Made by a program: the position numbers and the translations under genes
From: Candidatus Obscuribacterales bacterium
GTDB lineage: Bacteria > Cyanobacteriota > Vampirovibrionia > Obscuribacterales > Obscuribacteraceae
Direction: 5' to 3'
DNA: 48,899 bases
Assembly: GCA_021732565.1 (NCBI GenBank)
Contig: JAKFUT010000037.1
Coordinates: forward strand, 1-48,899
The notes under the pieces: model-generated
Told to the model about the DNA's origin: nothing
The model's database searches: none
What the model saw: the letters and a program-made list of their open reading frames with translations, nothing else
Part shown: in pieces, positions 17,658 to 26,341 of the stretch
How positions within the stretch are numbered: the stretch's first letter is position 1
Layout of the letters: every line of letters begins with the position of its first letter

Positions 17658-18833
17658 ATGATTGATCTGGATCGTGCTCGAAACGAAACGAGTGGATGCA
17701 AAAACGTTCTCCACTTTAATAATGCCGGCGCCGCGCTTATGCCCGATATAGTGGTGGAGACAGTGCAAGCACATTTGAAGCTGGAGCAGGAAATTGGTGG
17801 CTACGAGGCGGAGGATAAAAGGGAAGAGGACCTGAACTCGTTTTATCACGGCGTGGCCGGGCTGTTGAATTGTGCATCGTCTGAGATCGCCTTTATTGAG
17901 AATGCTACTCGTGCATGGGATATGGCGTTTTATTCATTGAATTTCCAAGCAAACGATAAGATTTTAACGTCTGTCTCTGAGTACGCAAGTAATTACATTG
18001 CGTTTCTGCAAATTGCTCGTCGTACCGGAGCAACTATAGACGTGATTCCCAATGACGAATCGGGCCAACTTTGCATTGCTGCACTTGAAGAGAGAATTGA
18101 CCGCAGAACAAAATTGATTGCAATCACGCATGTGCCAACGAATGGCGGGCTGGTGAATCCTGCAGCCGAAGTCGGGCGTGTCGCGAAAAAGGCAGGCGTA
18201 ACGTACTTGCTCGATGCATGCCAATCAGTCGGGCAAATGGTCATTGATGTACAGCAAATAGGCTGTGACATCCTTTCGTGCACAGGTAGAAAATTCTTGC
18301 GTGGACCACGAGGCACAGGTTTTCTATACATTCGAAATGAACTGCTCGAAAATATTGAGCCGATATTCTTGGATCTTCATGCTGCCCAATGGACTTCCGC
18401 AAACTCGTATACGATGCGAAACGACGCGCGGCGATTTGAAACGTGGGAGTGTAGTTATGCATCAAAACTTGGTCTCATCGCGGCGATCGAATACGCCAGA
18501 GGCTGGGGCATGGAAAATATTGAGCTTAGAATCAAGGCTCTGGCTGAACAGCTTCGGCTCCAACTGGCTTCAATGTGTGGCGTAAGTGTTCATGATATTG
18601 GCGCACAAAAGTGTGGCATCGTGACCTTCTCGATGGAGGGTTTGTCGCCTGACGAAATTCACCTCGCGTTGAGAGAACGTGCGATTAACGTGTCAACATC
18701 GTCTTCAAAGGGAACCCGTCTTGATATGGAGGCTCGGGGACTGGCATCGATTGTGCGCGCATCTGTTCACTATTACAACTCGGAACAGGAAATAGACGCA
18801 TTTTGCACCGCTCTTGGCGCACTGTCTCTTTAG
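17658..18833 (+). CDS. Class V aminotransferase-fold PLP enzyme
   Basis: 391 residues, a full-length fold-type I PLP enzyme of the cysteine desulfurase/EgtE-like branch. HFNNAGAALMP (19-29) opens the domain, LLDACQSVGQ (184-193) holds the Asp that pairs with the pyridine nitrogen, and CTGRKFLRGPRGTGFLY (208-224) contains the PLP lysine K212. The C-terminal loop where cysteine desulfurases carry their catalytic Cys (SSSKGTRLDMEARGL) has none, so a C-S lyase, epimerase or transferase activity is as likely as sulfur transfer. GGAAATGA sits just upstream of the ATG. It is divergent from the MOSC gene. Confidence 0.85.
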   Translation: MIDLDRARNETSGCKNVLHFNNAGAALMPDIVVETVQAHLKLEQEIGGYEAEDKREEDLNSFYHGVAGLLNCASSEIAFIENATRAWDMAFYSLNFQANDKILTSVSEYASNYIAFLQIARRTGATIDVIPNDESGQLCIAALEERIDRRTKLIAITHVPTNGGLVNPAAEVGRVAKKAGVTYLLDACQSVGQMVIDVQQIGCDILSCTGRKFLRGPRGTGFLYIRNELLENIEPIFLDLHAAQWTSANSYTMRNDARRFETWECSYASKLGLIAAIEYARGWGMENIELRIKALAEQLRLQLASMCGVSVHDIGAQKCGIVTFSMEGLSPDEIHLALRERAINVSTSSSKGTRLDMEARGLASIVRASVHYYNSEQEIDAFCTALGALSL

Positions 18834-18919
18834 GTGATCGCGCTGCAGTTGCGCGGGAATCCACGGTCTTCTAAAATGCTCTATTTGTCTGGTTCTCTAG
18901 CACGGAAGCTGTCAACGGG

Positions 18920-20800
18920 ATGATCGCACAGGAGAAGCGTCTTCCCAAATTCATGACGCCAATGGACAAAAACGGGAATAACTTCCGTAGCAGTGTGGCC
19001 GGAGTTTCGCGAATGTTGCCTTCAAAACAGCATCCAAAAGGCTGGTTCCAAAAGATATGGTCGATTTTGTTTGGCCGTGAAGAGGCTCCTTCCAACGATT
19101 CCGTACCGAACTGGAGCACAACATTCGTTGAGGACGGTCATAAGTATGACCAACTCTTCAACCATGCGCTTCAACTGGTTAATGAAGGCAAAGGTGAGAA
19201 GGCTGTTTCCTCTTTCATGTCTGCTAGAAAAGAGATGAGCGAATCGAGCCATACCCTCACCTTAGCGCGGATGGATCACCGCCTGTCTGCTATATATTCA
19301 GCCCTTGCTGACAATGAGTCGGCTTTGAGATATGCATCGCAATCAGTTTTGCTCCTTGAAGAAGAGTTAGCAAAACAGAATAAGACAAGTCCGCCATATC
19401 GATTGCTTCGGACGGAATTGCTGTCGGCACTCGTTGCATATGGCATGGCGCTTGAGGCCAAGGGCGATTACCAGGAAGCTTTAGTAGCACATCGAAAAGC
19501 GACGGAAATCGTACGCGGTTTCCAGACAGCGAACAAGCTAAGCATAACACCTTGCTTGGCAGGCGTCGGCAGATGCCTCACGTCGTTGTTGCGCTACGAG
19601 GAAGCTGAGCAGATCTGGGACGAAATCCTATCCATCCGCACAGAGAAACTACCAGCAGGACACGAGTTAATCGGTATCGCACAAATACAGATGGGGCATC
19701 TCTACGTGTACACTGGCCAATATGGGGATGCCAGAAAAATGCTGGAAGCCGGTGTGTTGAATGCAAAAAATCGCAATCACAAGTTGCAGTTAGCTGAAGG
19801 CTGGGGATACTTGGCAGACCTTGAAGAACGTGAATTGCACTTAGATAAGTCGCTGGAATACTGTAAACAGTATATTGCGGTCCAGCAGCAATTGGTCCCT
19901 CAGAATAACATTAGCGGATGGATTCAAAAGCAGGCCCAATTGCTTAGCGACTTGGGGCGCTTAGAGGAGTCCTCAGATGTATTAGAAAAGGAGGTCCAAC
20001 GACTCGAGCCGAATTGGAACAATTCACCAGCAGACTATGTGTCAACAGTGTGCATGTTGAGCCAAGTCTGGCTTACTGTAGGCAACCTGAATGAATCAGC
20101 AAAGTGGCTAAACCTGGCTGAGAAAAGGCTCCGTGAGTTGAGTGCTACGCAGGAAGCGCTGGTCGGTGATATTGCAGCGGACGTGCTTCTGCAACGTGCT
20201 CGAGTGCTTGATCTGCAATTAGACTTTGAAAAGGCGGTGGCTGCGTACCGCAATGTCTTATTCTTTTTTGCCGATGATTACCAATGGAGGCTGGCTTACA
20301 GTCTGCCACTAGGTCGCGCATTGATAATGGCCAAGCAATATGACGAAGCAATTGAACTCCTTCAAGTACTGAGTTCTGAAAAATATCTGCGGCCCGATTG
20401 TCGATTCCAAGTACACAGAGCCCTGACTAGGGCTTTTCTTTCGAAGCTAAATATTGACAAGTGTTCGAGATGGATTGAGGCAGCGCAGAGGCGACTGGCA
20501 AGTAATCCAAATGAGCAGAGAGATGACTGTCGGCAAGCAGACTACCATATAGATCTGGGGCTGTTGGCTATCGCCAACGACAAACCAGACGATGCGGAAT
20601 TGGAATTCAAATATGCGATCGATTTCGTCGAAAGGAAGTACGGCGTTGATCATCCATTTCTCACTCATCCTCTTCATTTTTACCGAGAGTGGTGCGAAGC
20701 AAGAGGTAAGCTGCTTCAAGCTGCTTCTCTTCAAGAAAGGATTATCTCTTTACAGAAAAGACTGGAAGCCGCATTTTTATCGACTGGTGAGAACGTATAG
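18920..20800 (+). CDS. TPR-repeat cytoplasmic protein
   Basis: 626 residues with TPR-like helical pairs from about residue 75 to the end (for example YDQLFNHALQLVNEGKGEKA, GMALEAKGDYQEALVAHRKA, QMGHLYVYTGQYGDARKML). No signal peptide; the N-terminal 60 residues are basic. The last unit (FKYAIDFVERKYGVDHPFLT) resembles the kinesin-light-chain type. Probably a scaffold. ACGGG lies just upstream of the ATG; a later ATG at 18953 is also possible. Its 3' end overlaps the convergent small gene ending at 20777. Confidence 0.75.
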   Translation: MIAQEKRLPKFMTPMDKNGNNFRSSVAGVSRMLPSKQHPKGWFQKIWSILFGREEAPSNDSVPNWSTTFVEDGHKYDQLFNHALQLVNEGKGEKAVSSFMSARKEMSESSHTLTLARMDHRLSAIYSALADNESALRYASQSVLLLEEELAKQNKTSPPYRLLRTELLSALVAYGMALEAKGDYQEALVAHRKATEIVRGFQTANKLSITPCLAGVGRCLTSLLRYEEAEQIWDEILSIRTEKLPAGHELIGIAQIQMGHLYVYTGQYGDARKMLEAGVLNAKNRNHKLQLAEGWGYLADLEERELHLDKSLEYCKQYIAVQQQLVPQNNISGWIQKQAQLLSDLGRLEESSDVLEKEVQRLEPNWNNSPADYVSTVCMLSQVWLTVGNLNESAKWLNLAEKRLRELSATQEALVGDIAADVLLQRARVLDLQLDFEKAVAAYRNVLFFFADDYQWRLAYSLPLGRALIMAKQYDEAIELLQVLSSEKYLRPDCRFQVHRALTRAFLSKLNIDKCSRWIEAAQRRLASNPNEQRDDCRQADYHIDLGLLAIANDKPDDAELEFKYAIDFVERKYGVDHPFLTHPLHFYREWCEARGKLLQAASLQERIISLQKRLEAAFLSTGENV

Positions 20801-20968
20801 AGGGTAGCCGGAACAAATCAATTCTACGGGCATTCCCCGTAACTCCTCGCGTCCAAATTCGCTCGCTTGTTTTTGGGATCTACCAAATAGTTCGCAAAAC
20901 CTATGCCAATTAATTTGCCAATTCATAAGGGGATGTTCGACAGATTGCCTTGGAGTCAGGCGCGCCAT
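20777..20968 (-). CDS. Small hypothetical protein
   Basis: 63 residues. It is called mainly because GGAGAG lies 4-5 bp before the ATG and the product looks protein-like (MARLTPRQSVEHPLMNWQIN at the start, VELICSGYPLYVLTSR at the end). It overlaps the end of the TPR gene by 24 bp on the other strand. No family recognised. Confidence 0.42.
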   Translation of the reverse strand: MARLTPRQSVEHPLMNWQINWHRFCELFGRSQKQASEFGREELRGMPVELICSGYPLYVLTSR

Positions 20969-21050
20969 ATTCTCTCCATAATCTTCATCGTTATCACACA
21001 CGGAAGTTCTACGATTTTGATAGTCGAAGGGAATTAGAGGAGAGAGGATC

Positions 21051-21269
21051 ATGATGCAATTAGAAGTTGAGGTCCGAAAGGAAGGGTACTATCTGTGTCG
21101 TGAGTGTTCGTTGACGTTTTGCTTCGTACGAGGAAATCTCACTTGCCCATGTTGCCAAATTGAAGCCATGAACCACCAAAGGGGTGAACCGTCCGTTCTT
21201 ATCTATGTAGACGAAGATTCAGATATAGCAGATATGTTCACCAAAATTGATTTTCAAGCTGGAGATTGA
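21051..21269 (+). CDS. Small zinc-ribbon-like protein
   Basis: 72 residues with CREC (24-region) and CPCC separated by 13 residues (YLCRECSLTFCFVRG then LTCPCC), a four-Cys metal knuckle pattern with one extra Cys. The C-terminus is acidic (VDEDSDIADMF). GAGGAGAGAGG lies immediately upstream of tandem ATG codons, a strong ribosome site. Function unknown; zinc ribbons often mediate protein or nucleic-acid contacts. Confidence 0.65.
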   Translation: MMQLEVEVRKEGYYLCRECSLTFCFVRGNLTCPCCQIEAMNHQRGEPSVLIYVDEDSDIADMFTKIDFQAGD

Positions 21270-21662
21270 TCGTTTGATACGGCGTATCGGAGATAGCTCT
21301 GTACAACGATGCCATAGCTGATTTGAGCAAAGCAATCAAGTTGAAATGAGTCGCATGGGACAGTCAACGTCGAAGATCCTCTATCAAGCACGTTTCCTGC
21401 AGAGCTTCCGTCATCTTCTTGCAGAGATCTTCCGTCAATGCTGAAACAATCTCGTCAGGTAAGATTCCCTAATTGTAGGACGAGCGTTTTCTCCGCACAC
21501 TGATACGTCATCAATTTTTGTTTCCGATTATTGCGATGTAGTTTATCTGCGCACATATGACGATCTTGCCAGGTGAAGAAGATTGGTTCTCACCCAGTTT
21601 TCATTTACTCCGTTCATAATGAACGTATTAACAGATTAATGATTAAATCCCATCGGAGGATT
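21270..21662 (+). other. Intergenic region
   Basis: 393 bp. A short imperfect direct repeat (TGCAGAG, spacer, TTCCGTCA) occurs near 21398 and 21420. The frame of the downstream secreted protein is open back to 21573 but the signal peptide and ribosome site place its start at 21663. Nothing else supported. Confidence 0.4.
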
Positions 21663-22172
21663 ATGAAAACCCTACTTCTATCGACCATACTGGCTGCTTT
21701 GACTTTAACGAGCATCTCGGCGCGCTCTGCCCTTGCCGAATACGGTGACTCAGTTAAAATACGCGTGCCATTTGTCGATGTCAACGTTCGGAATGGTCAT
21801 TCCAACGTACAAGTTAACGCACCTGGTGTGCAGATCAACACAGGTTCACATGCTTCAGCGCAATATGGTCGGAACATTCACCATGGACACAATGATAACA
21901 ACCACAATAGTTGGAACTGGGATCAGCATGATTGGAACGATCAGAGAAGCCATTTGCGGGACAATTGGCGAAACAGAAACGAGAACCGAGTGTCGACAAT
22001 TCAGCAGCAACAGCTTGATAATCAGATGAGAGCTCAGTGGCTTCAGTATCACCAAAATAAGTGGAATGGCGCTTCTAGCTGGGATCAATACTCTGATCCT
22101 GCATTTTTGGATTACGTCCATACTCGCAATCCATCTCTAGTAACCTCTCTGCGTGTGCGTTGCGGATACTAG
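21663..22172 (+). CDS. Secreted His/Asn/Trp-rich protein
   Basis: 169 residues from the ATG at 21663, chosen for CGGAGG 4 bp upstream and the resulting signal peptide (MKTLLLSTILAALTLTSISA, cleavage after SALA). The mature part has a beta-like stretch (VKIRVPFVDVNVRNG) and then a low-complexity segment rich in His, Asn, Trp and Asp (NWDQHDWNDQRSHLRDNWRN), followed by a more ordered C-terminus. The His/Asp richness could bind metals, but no defined motif is present. No family recognised. A long inverted repeat follows the stop. Confidence 0.7.
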   Translation: MKTLLLSTILAALTLTSISARSALAEYGDSVKIRVPFVDVNVRNGHSNVQVNAPGVQINTGSHASAQYGRNIHHGHNDNNHNSWNWDQHDWNDQRSHLRDNWRNRNENRVSTIQQQQLDNQMRAQWLQYHQNKWNGASSWDQYSDPAFLDYVHTRNPSLVTSLRVRCGY

Positions 22173-22225
22173 GCACTTAACTCCACGACGAGATAATTGA
22201 ATAAATCGGCACGTGTCACGCCGAC

Positions 22226-22275
22226 AATCGAACAGATCCTCAGCGCCTCATTGCCGCATTCGGATCTGTTCGATT
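22226..22275. repeat. 14-bp perfect inverted repeat, 22-base loop
   Basis: AATCGAACAGATCC (22226-22239) is exactly complementary to GGATCTGTTCGATT (22262-22275). It lies 50 bp past the stop of the secreted His/Asn-rich protein. There is no U-tract after it, so it is not a classical intrinsic terminator, but may protect the mRNA 3' end. Confidence 0.8.
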
Positions 22276-22403
22276 TACCATGTGAAGAACTACAATTTGA
22301 TGGACCAAGGACAGAACAATATTACTATTGAATGTTTGAAGTGAATCCACATAAATAATGGCACCTTATTGGTGACGACATTGACACACAAGTGAACTAT
22401 TCG

Positions 22404-22432
22404 TTGACACATTTCCCGGGCACCAACATAAT
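22404..22432 (+). promoter_or_regulatory. Sigma-70-type promoter of leuA leader
   Basis: TTGACA (22404-22409), a 17-bp spacer and CATAAT (22427-22432, 5 of 6 to consensus). The expected start of transcription, 7 bases after the -10, is the A of the leader ORF's ATG at 22439, so the leader would be read from a leaderless mRNA. A second TTGACA lies at 22381-22386. Confidence 0.65.
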
Positions 22433-22438
22433 TGCTGC

Positions 22439-22516
22439 ATGATTTTTGTCGTAGCCATTTTTGCTCTTCTGCTTGCCGGTCTCATTTGCGACCTGCTGCT
22501 GGCAGGTATTACTTAG
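22439..22516 (+). CDS. Leu-rich leader peptide of leuA (attenuation)
   Basis: A 25-residue ORF, MIFVVAIFALLLAGLI at its start, with Leu runs at residues 10-12 (CTT CTG CTT) and 19-21 (CTG CTG CTG) and 13 of 25 residues Leu, Ile or Val. It ends 31 bp before a terminator hairpin and 79 bp before leuA. This is the layout of LeuL/IlvL-type leader peptides, whose translation speed senses charged leucyl-tRNA. No ribosome site is present, in keeping with a start at or next to +1. Alternatively a chance hydrophobic ORF. Confidence 0.65.
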   Translation: MIFVVAIFALLLAGLICDLLLAGIT

Positions 22517-22547
22517 AGCGGAGCTGCAGCTATCAAAACCACTGCCG

Positions 22548-22583
22548 GGGCTCTGTTACTGACGGAGCCCTGTTTGCTTTTGG
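22548..22583 (+). terminator. leuA leader terminator (attenuator)
   Basis: GGGCTCTGT (22548-22556) pairs with ACGGAGCCC (22562-22570), nine pairs with one G-U, around the loop TACTG, followed by a U-rich run TGTTTGCTTTT. A weaker alternative helix pairs CGGAGC (22519-22524), just after the leader stop codon, with GCTCTG (22550-22555), which would open the terminator. Confidence 0.7.
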
Positions 22584-22595
22584 GGAGGAATTGTT

Positions 22596-24347
22596 GTGAT
22601 ATCACCAGGAACTAGTGTTCACGCACACGCAAATGCACAAGTTCAAGTAACAGTACAAGCACAGAACGTTTTGTCTTGCACTGAAGATTTTTCGCCGCCC
22701 ACACTCGACGATTCGCGGTCGCAGCGAATCAAGGTGTTTGACACCACTCTGCGTGATGGTCAGCAGTGTCCGGGCGCCGGAATGACATTTGCTCAGAATT
22801 TGCAATATGCAGCACTGGCCTGCGAGTTACAAATCGACATTCTGGAAGCGGGTTTCCCATCGGCGAGCAAAACCGATTTCGAAATCGTCCACGAGATTAG
22901 CAAAATGGTGGCAGCGGAGAATCGAGCGCTTACCGTAGCTGCGCTTTGCCAGCTACGTGAAGATCAGGTGCTCAAGACCATCGAGGCTCTGTCTGCGGTT
23001 ATCCCTCGGGGGCTGGGGCGGCTGCACACCTATATGCCGGTGGACCCGGCTCTGATGCCTGCGTCTCTGGGGAGCAAAGCCGGCGAACATGATGAACTGA
23101 TACGAAATCTCTTCCGACTGGTGAAATTAGCCTGTGATGCCGGTCTGGAAGTTCAATTCAGTCCCGAAGGCTACTCACGAGTGGGTGAAAACTTTGACTT
23201 CACCACAGAGCTCATTCGAGCTGCCGTAGAGGCGGGTGCCACTATTATAAACTGCCCCGATACTATAGGCGGTGCCTGCAGTCTAGAGGGAGAAACATAC
23301 TTCGTTCGAACCATGGAAAAGCACGCCCGTTTAATTTCTTCGGAGTATCCCGACAAAGAAATCATCTGGTCTGTGCATTGCCACAATGACTACGGGCTGG
23401 CCGTTCAAAATACCATCAACGCCGTGTTTCAAGGACCGGCTCGTCAAATTGAAGGTTGTATCAACGGCATCGGTGAGCGAGCCGGGAACGCTTCCATTGA
23501 GCAGTGTGTAATGTTAATCAAGCAGTTTGGCTCCGGTCAATTCCTCACTGGCGTGGCGTCCGAGCAGTTGCAGAAGATCTCCAATTTCGTTTCTGAACAT
23601 ATGCTCCCGCGTCAGCCCCATTGGCCCGTTACCGGAGATAACGCATCGCGCCACTCATCGGGTGGGCATACCAATGCCATTCTCAAGAATCCGATGGCTT
23701 ACCAGCCCTTTGATCCTGTCGAAGTCGGAAAGAAAATTACTTTGTTGTTCGGTCCATTGAGCGGTGGTAATCATGCTAAAGCGATTATCGAAGAACACGG
23801 TTTTGTTTGCAAAGACAATGAAAAGTCCACAATCGCGCAGTTCATCAAAGATCGCTACAGTGAGCGCCGCAAAGGCATCACTGACAATGAGTTGATACGC
23901 GCTTACTTCGACTATCGCCGCCCGATTGTACTTGAGCAAATAGACTATGCCCGCCGAGGTGATGAGGTCTGCGTGTGGCTGCAGGGGCTCGTATTTGGCC
24001 GGGGGCTGTGCATGGAAGACAAAATCTCCGGAAAGGATTCTGCCCTGGCTGCAGTGAAGAATATACTGCAACGTGAATTCGGCGACTTCGAAATTTTGAG
24101 TCATCGTAGCGGCTCCGACTCAAAGGGAGTAAACGCAAATAGCGTGTCTCATATCGTCGTCTCTGCAGATGGCACTACTCATGAAGGCACCGGTATAGAT
24201 CAAGACATCGAGATTTCGGCAATTAAAGCCTTAGTCGACGCGATTAACATTGCTTATGTTCATCGACACTTTGTCCAACCACCAAGTGTGAACGAATTGT
24301 TAATACCTCAAACTTCTGATGAAGACACGCTTTCTCGAGCCTCCTGA
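22596..24347 (+). CDS. leuA: 2-isopropylmalate synthase
   Basis: 583 residues. It condenses acetyl-CoA with 2-ketoisovalerate in the first committed step of leucine synthesis. The TIM-barrel HMGL-like domain has VFDTTLRDGQQCPGAGM (metal-binding Asp and Arg), VHCHNDYGLAVQN (metal His pair) and GCINGIGERAGN. The C-terminal about 110 residues (GRGLCMEDKISGKDSALAAV; SHIVVSADGTTHEGTGIDQD) are the LeuA regulatory domain that binds leucine. An unusual, low-complexity N-terminal extension of about 45 residues (HAHANAQVQVTVQAQ) precedes the barrel. The GTG start has GGAGG 7 bp upstream, directly after the leader terminator. First gene of the branched-chain cluster. Confidence 0.93.
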   Translation: MISPGTSVHAHANAQVQVTVQAQNVLSCTEDFSPPTLDDSRSQRIKVFDTTLRDGQQCPGAGMTFAQNLQYAALACELQIDILEAGFPSASKTDFEIVHEISKMVAAENRALTVAALCQLREDQVLKTIEALSAVIPRGLGRLHTYMPVDPALMPASLGSKAGEHDELIRNLFRLVKLACDAGLEVQFSPEGYSRVGENFDFTTELIRAAVEAGATIINCPDTIGGACSLEGETYFVRTMEKHARLISSEYPDKEIIWSVHCHNDYGLAVQNTINAVFQGPARQIEGCINGIGERAGNASIEQCVMLIKQFGSGQFLTGVASEQLQKISNFVSEHMLPRQPHWPVTGDNASRHSSGGHTNAILKNPMAYQPFDPVEVGKKITLLFGPLSGGNHAKAIIEEHGFVCKDNEKSTIAQFIKDRYSERRKGITDNELIRAYFDYRRPIVLEQIDYARRGDEVCVWLQGLVFGRGLCMEDKISGKDSALAAVKNILQREFGDFEILSHRSGSDSKGVNANSVSHIVVSADGTTHEGTGIDQDIEISAIKALVDAINIAYVHRHFVQPPSVNELLIPQTSDEDTLSRAS

Positions 24348-24390
24348 GTTCCACGGAGTGTTTTTCGTAAACAGTTTTCACTGCTCCTCC

Positions 24391-24418
24391 TTGACGCTCG
24401 GCTAATTTAGAATATGCT
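24391..24418 (+). promoter_or_regulatory. Promoter of ilvD leader
   Basis: TTGACG (24391-24396), 16-bp spacer, TATGCT (24413-24418). It lies between leuA and the ilvD leader ORF, so ilvD and later genes can be transcribed apart from leuA. Predicted start near 24425. Confidence 0.5.
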
Positions 24419-24462
24419 TGTAGAGCGCAAAACGCAGGTCCGCACTTATCCGTTTCGCAAAA

Positions 24463-24555
24463 GTGGATTTTAAATTGTCTCGTAGCCTTATTCTCGTAGT
24501 CATTATTGCTCTCCTGGTTCTGATTCTGAACCCGGGGTGCGGGCTACTGGCATAG
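24463..24555 (+). CDS. Ile/Leu/Val-rich leader peptide of ilvD (IlvL-like)
   Basis: A 30-residue ORF from GTG (or 26 from TTG at 24475). In residues 9-22 (24487-24528), 13 of 14 are Leu, Ile or Val (LILVVIIALLVLIL), followed by NPGCGLLA and TAG. The arrangement, a branched-chain run and then a PxCG segment, resembles Escherichia coli IlvL, whose run is followed by PPCGAALG. The ribosome site is weak (GTGGA before the TTG). The codons for P-G-C-G are also the 5' arm of the antiterminator. It senses charged Leu, Ile and Val tRNAs together, whereas the leuA leader is mostly Leu. Confidence 0.8.
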   Translation: MDFKLSRSLILVVIIALLVLILNPGCGLLA

Positions 24556-24588
24556 ATTACGAAATCGACGCTTCAGCCCCCCGCACCC
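24535..24588 (+). promoter_or_regulatory. ilvD antiterminator helix
   Basis: GGGTGCGGG (24535-24543), inside the last codons of the leader ORF, is perfectly complementary to CCCGCACCC (24580-24588), most of the 5' arm of the terminator. Formation of one helix excludes the other. A ribosome stalled in the Leu/Ile/Val run leaves 24535-24543 free; a ribosome at the stop codon covers it. Confidence 0.75.
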
Positions 24589-24617
24589 GGTAGTTATGGT
24601 GCGGGGGGCTCGTTTTT
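24575..24617 (+). terminator. ilvD attenuator (intrinsic terminator)
   Basis: AGCCCCCCGCACC (24575-24587) and GGTGCGGGGGGCT (24598-24610) form a perfect 13-bp GC-rich stem with a 10-base loop, followed by CGTTTTT. The ilvD ribosome site starts at the next base. Confidence 0.9.
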
Positions 24618-24630
24618 GGAGAAATTGACA

Positions 24631-26331
24631 GTGAATAGCGATCAGATAAAAAAAGGCTATCATCGGGCACCTGCTCGTGCCATGTTGAAAGCGATCGGTC
24701 TGAGCGATGCAGATCTCGAAAAGCCTCTGGTAGGTGTTGCAAATACGTGGACTGAAGCAGGACCTTGCAACTATCATTTGCGCACGTTGTCCGCACAGGT
24801 TAAAGAAGGTATCAGACACGCAGGCGGTACGCCCCTGGAATTCAACACCATTGTGGTATCCGATGGCATCTCCATGGGCACCGAGGCAATGAAGGCCTCC
24901 CTGATCTCGCGGGAAGTAATTGCCGACTCCATCGAAGTTGCTGTTCGTGGTCATCTTTTCGATGCGGTAGTTGTGTTGTCCGGATGCGATAAAACCATTC
25001 CTGCTGCGATCATGGCGCTTGCGCGCTTGAATTTACCGTCGCTTATGCTCTATGGCGGCTCAATAATGCCTGGTAAGTTCGATGGGCATGATGTGACGAT
25101 ACAAGATGTATTTGAAGCGGTAGGTGCATGCGCAGCGGGAAGGATGTCGCTGGAAGATCTGAACCGCCTGGAAAATAGTGCGTGCCCCGGGGCCGGTGCA
25201 TGCGGAGGACAATTTACCGCTAACACGATGTCCATGGCGGCGACTTTCATGGGCATCTCTCCGATGGGAGTGAATGACATTCCGGCGAAAGATCCTCGCA
25301 AAGAGCAGGCTGCGTTTCGTTGCGGAGAATTGGTGATGCAGTTATTAGCCAAAGATGTTCGTCCGCGTTCCGTTGTCACTCGTGCTGCCCTGGAAAATGC
25401 AGTGGCATCGGTTGCGGCAAGTGGTGGCTCTACTAATGCTGTGTTGCACATTCTGGCAATTGCTCGTGAACTCGGAGTCGAGTTCACCCTTGAGGACTTC
25501 GATCGCATATCAGCCAAGACTCCGATTCTTGTAAGTTTGAAACCGGGAGGGCTCTATACAGCTCCAGACCTCGAGCGTGCTGGCGGCCAGGCTCTTGTGG
25601 CTCAGAGGCTCATGACTGCCGGCCTGATAGTCGACGGTGCCACCGTATCTGGAATGTCTTTGTTTGATGAAGCACGCGAGGCAGTGGAGACACAAGGACA
25701 AATGGTTGTTCGCTCTGCCAATGCCCCATTGAAGAAAGTCGGTGGCATTGCCATATTGCGCGGCTCTCTGGCACCGGAAGGTGCGGTCATGAAACTTTCT
25801 GGTCACAACCGCACATATTTTGCAGGACCTGCTCGCGTTTTCGATACAGAGCACGATGCATTCGAAGCTGTTCAAGGCGGCACTATTAGATCCGGCGATG
25901 TCATTATCATTCGCTATGCAGGTCCCGCTGGTGCGCCGGGAATGCCAGAAATGCTGGCTGTTACCGGTGCTCTTGTCGGTGCCGGTCTGGCCGATAGCGT
26001 CGCTCTGATCACTGATGGTCGATTTAGTGGTGCCTCCTACGGATTTGTAATCGGGCACGTGTGCCCGGAAGCAGTACGCGGTGGACCATTGGCATTCGTA
26101 CGTGACTGCGACCCGATTGAGATCGATGTGGAGAAGCGATTGGTAGACGTGAAGGTCGATCTTTCCAGCCGTGTTGCCGGGTGGGAAGTGCCGCGACCGT
26201 TGTATACAAGCGGAGCCTTCGCCAAGTATGCTCGACTGGTGTCGTCTGCTTCTGAAGGGGCCGTTACCGGATGCGGACCAGTAATGCAAGAACAAACGGC
26301 TTTCAATCACAAAGAAGTTCTAACACCATGA
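24631..26331 (+). CDS. ilvD: Dihydroxy-acid dehydratase
   Basis: 566 residues from the GTG at 24631, chosen for GGAG 9 bp upstream and because the sequence then opens as the family does ([18 protein letters not shown]). The enzyme dehydrates 2,3-dihydroxy acids to 2-keto acids in valine and isoleucine synthesis and needs an Fe-S cluster. The three cluster cysteines are in [16 protein letters not shown] and [35 protein letters not shown] is the C-terminal active-site segment. A palindrome AACACCATGATGGTGTT spans the stop codon. Expression is controlled by the leader attenuator. Confidence 0.95.
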   Translation: MNSDQIKKGYHRAPARAMLKAIGLSDADLEKPLVGVANTWTEAGPCNYHLRTLSAQVKEGIRHAGGTPLEFNTIVVSDGISMGTEAMKASLISREVIADSIEVAVRGHLFDAVVVLSGCDKTIPAAIMALARLNLPSLMLYGGSIMPGKFDGHDVTIQDVFEAVGACAAGRMSLEDLNRLENSACPGAGACGGQFTANTMSMAATFMGISPMGVNDIPAKDPRKEQAAFRCGELVMQLLAKDVRPRSVVTRAALENAVASVAASGGSTNAVLHILAIARELGVEFTLEDFDRISAKTPILVSLKPGGLYTAPDLERAGGQALVAQRLMTAGLIVDGATVSGMSLFDEAREAVETQGQMVVRSANAPLKKVGGIAILRGSLAPEGAVMKLSGHNRTYFAGPARVFDTEHDAFEAVQGGTIRSGDVIIIRYAGPAGAPGMPEMLAVTGALVGAGLADSVALITDGRFSGASYGFVIGHVCPEAVRGGPLAFVRDCDPIEIDVEKRLVDVKVDLSSRVAGWEVPRPLYTSGAFAKYARLVSSASEGAVTGCGPVMQEQTAFNHKEVLTP

Positions 26332-26341
26332 TGGTGTTCCG

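Noticed and set aside
18920..20800. TPR protein as a transcriptional activator or kinesin light chain relative
   Set aside because: Only TPR helices are visible; no DNA-binding or other partner domain supports a more specific call.
22439..24600. T-box or other riboswitch control of leuA/ilvD
   Set aside because: No T-box consensus or long structured leader; the short leader ORFs with terminators explain the regions better.
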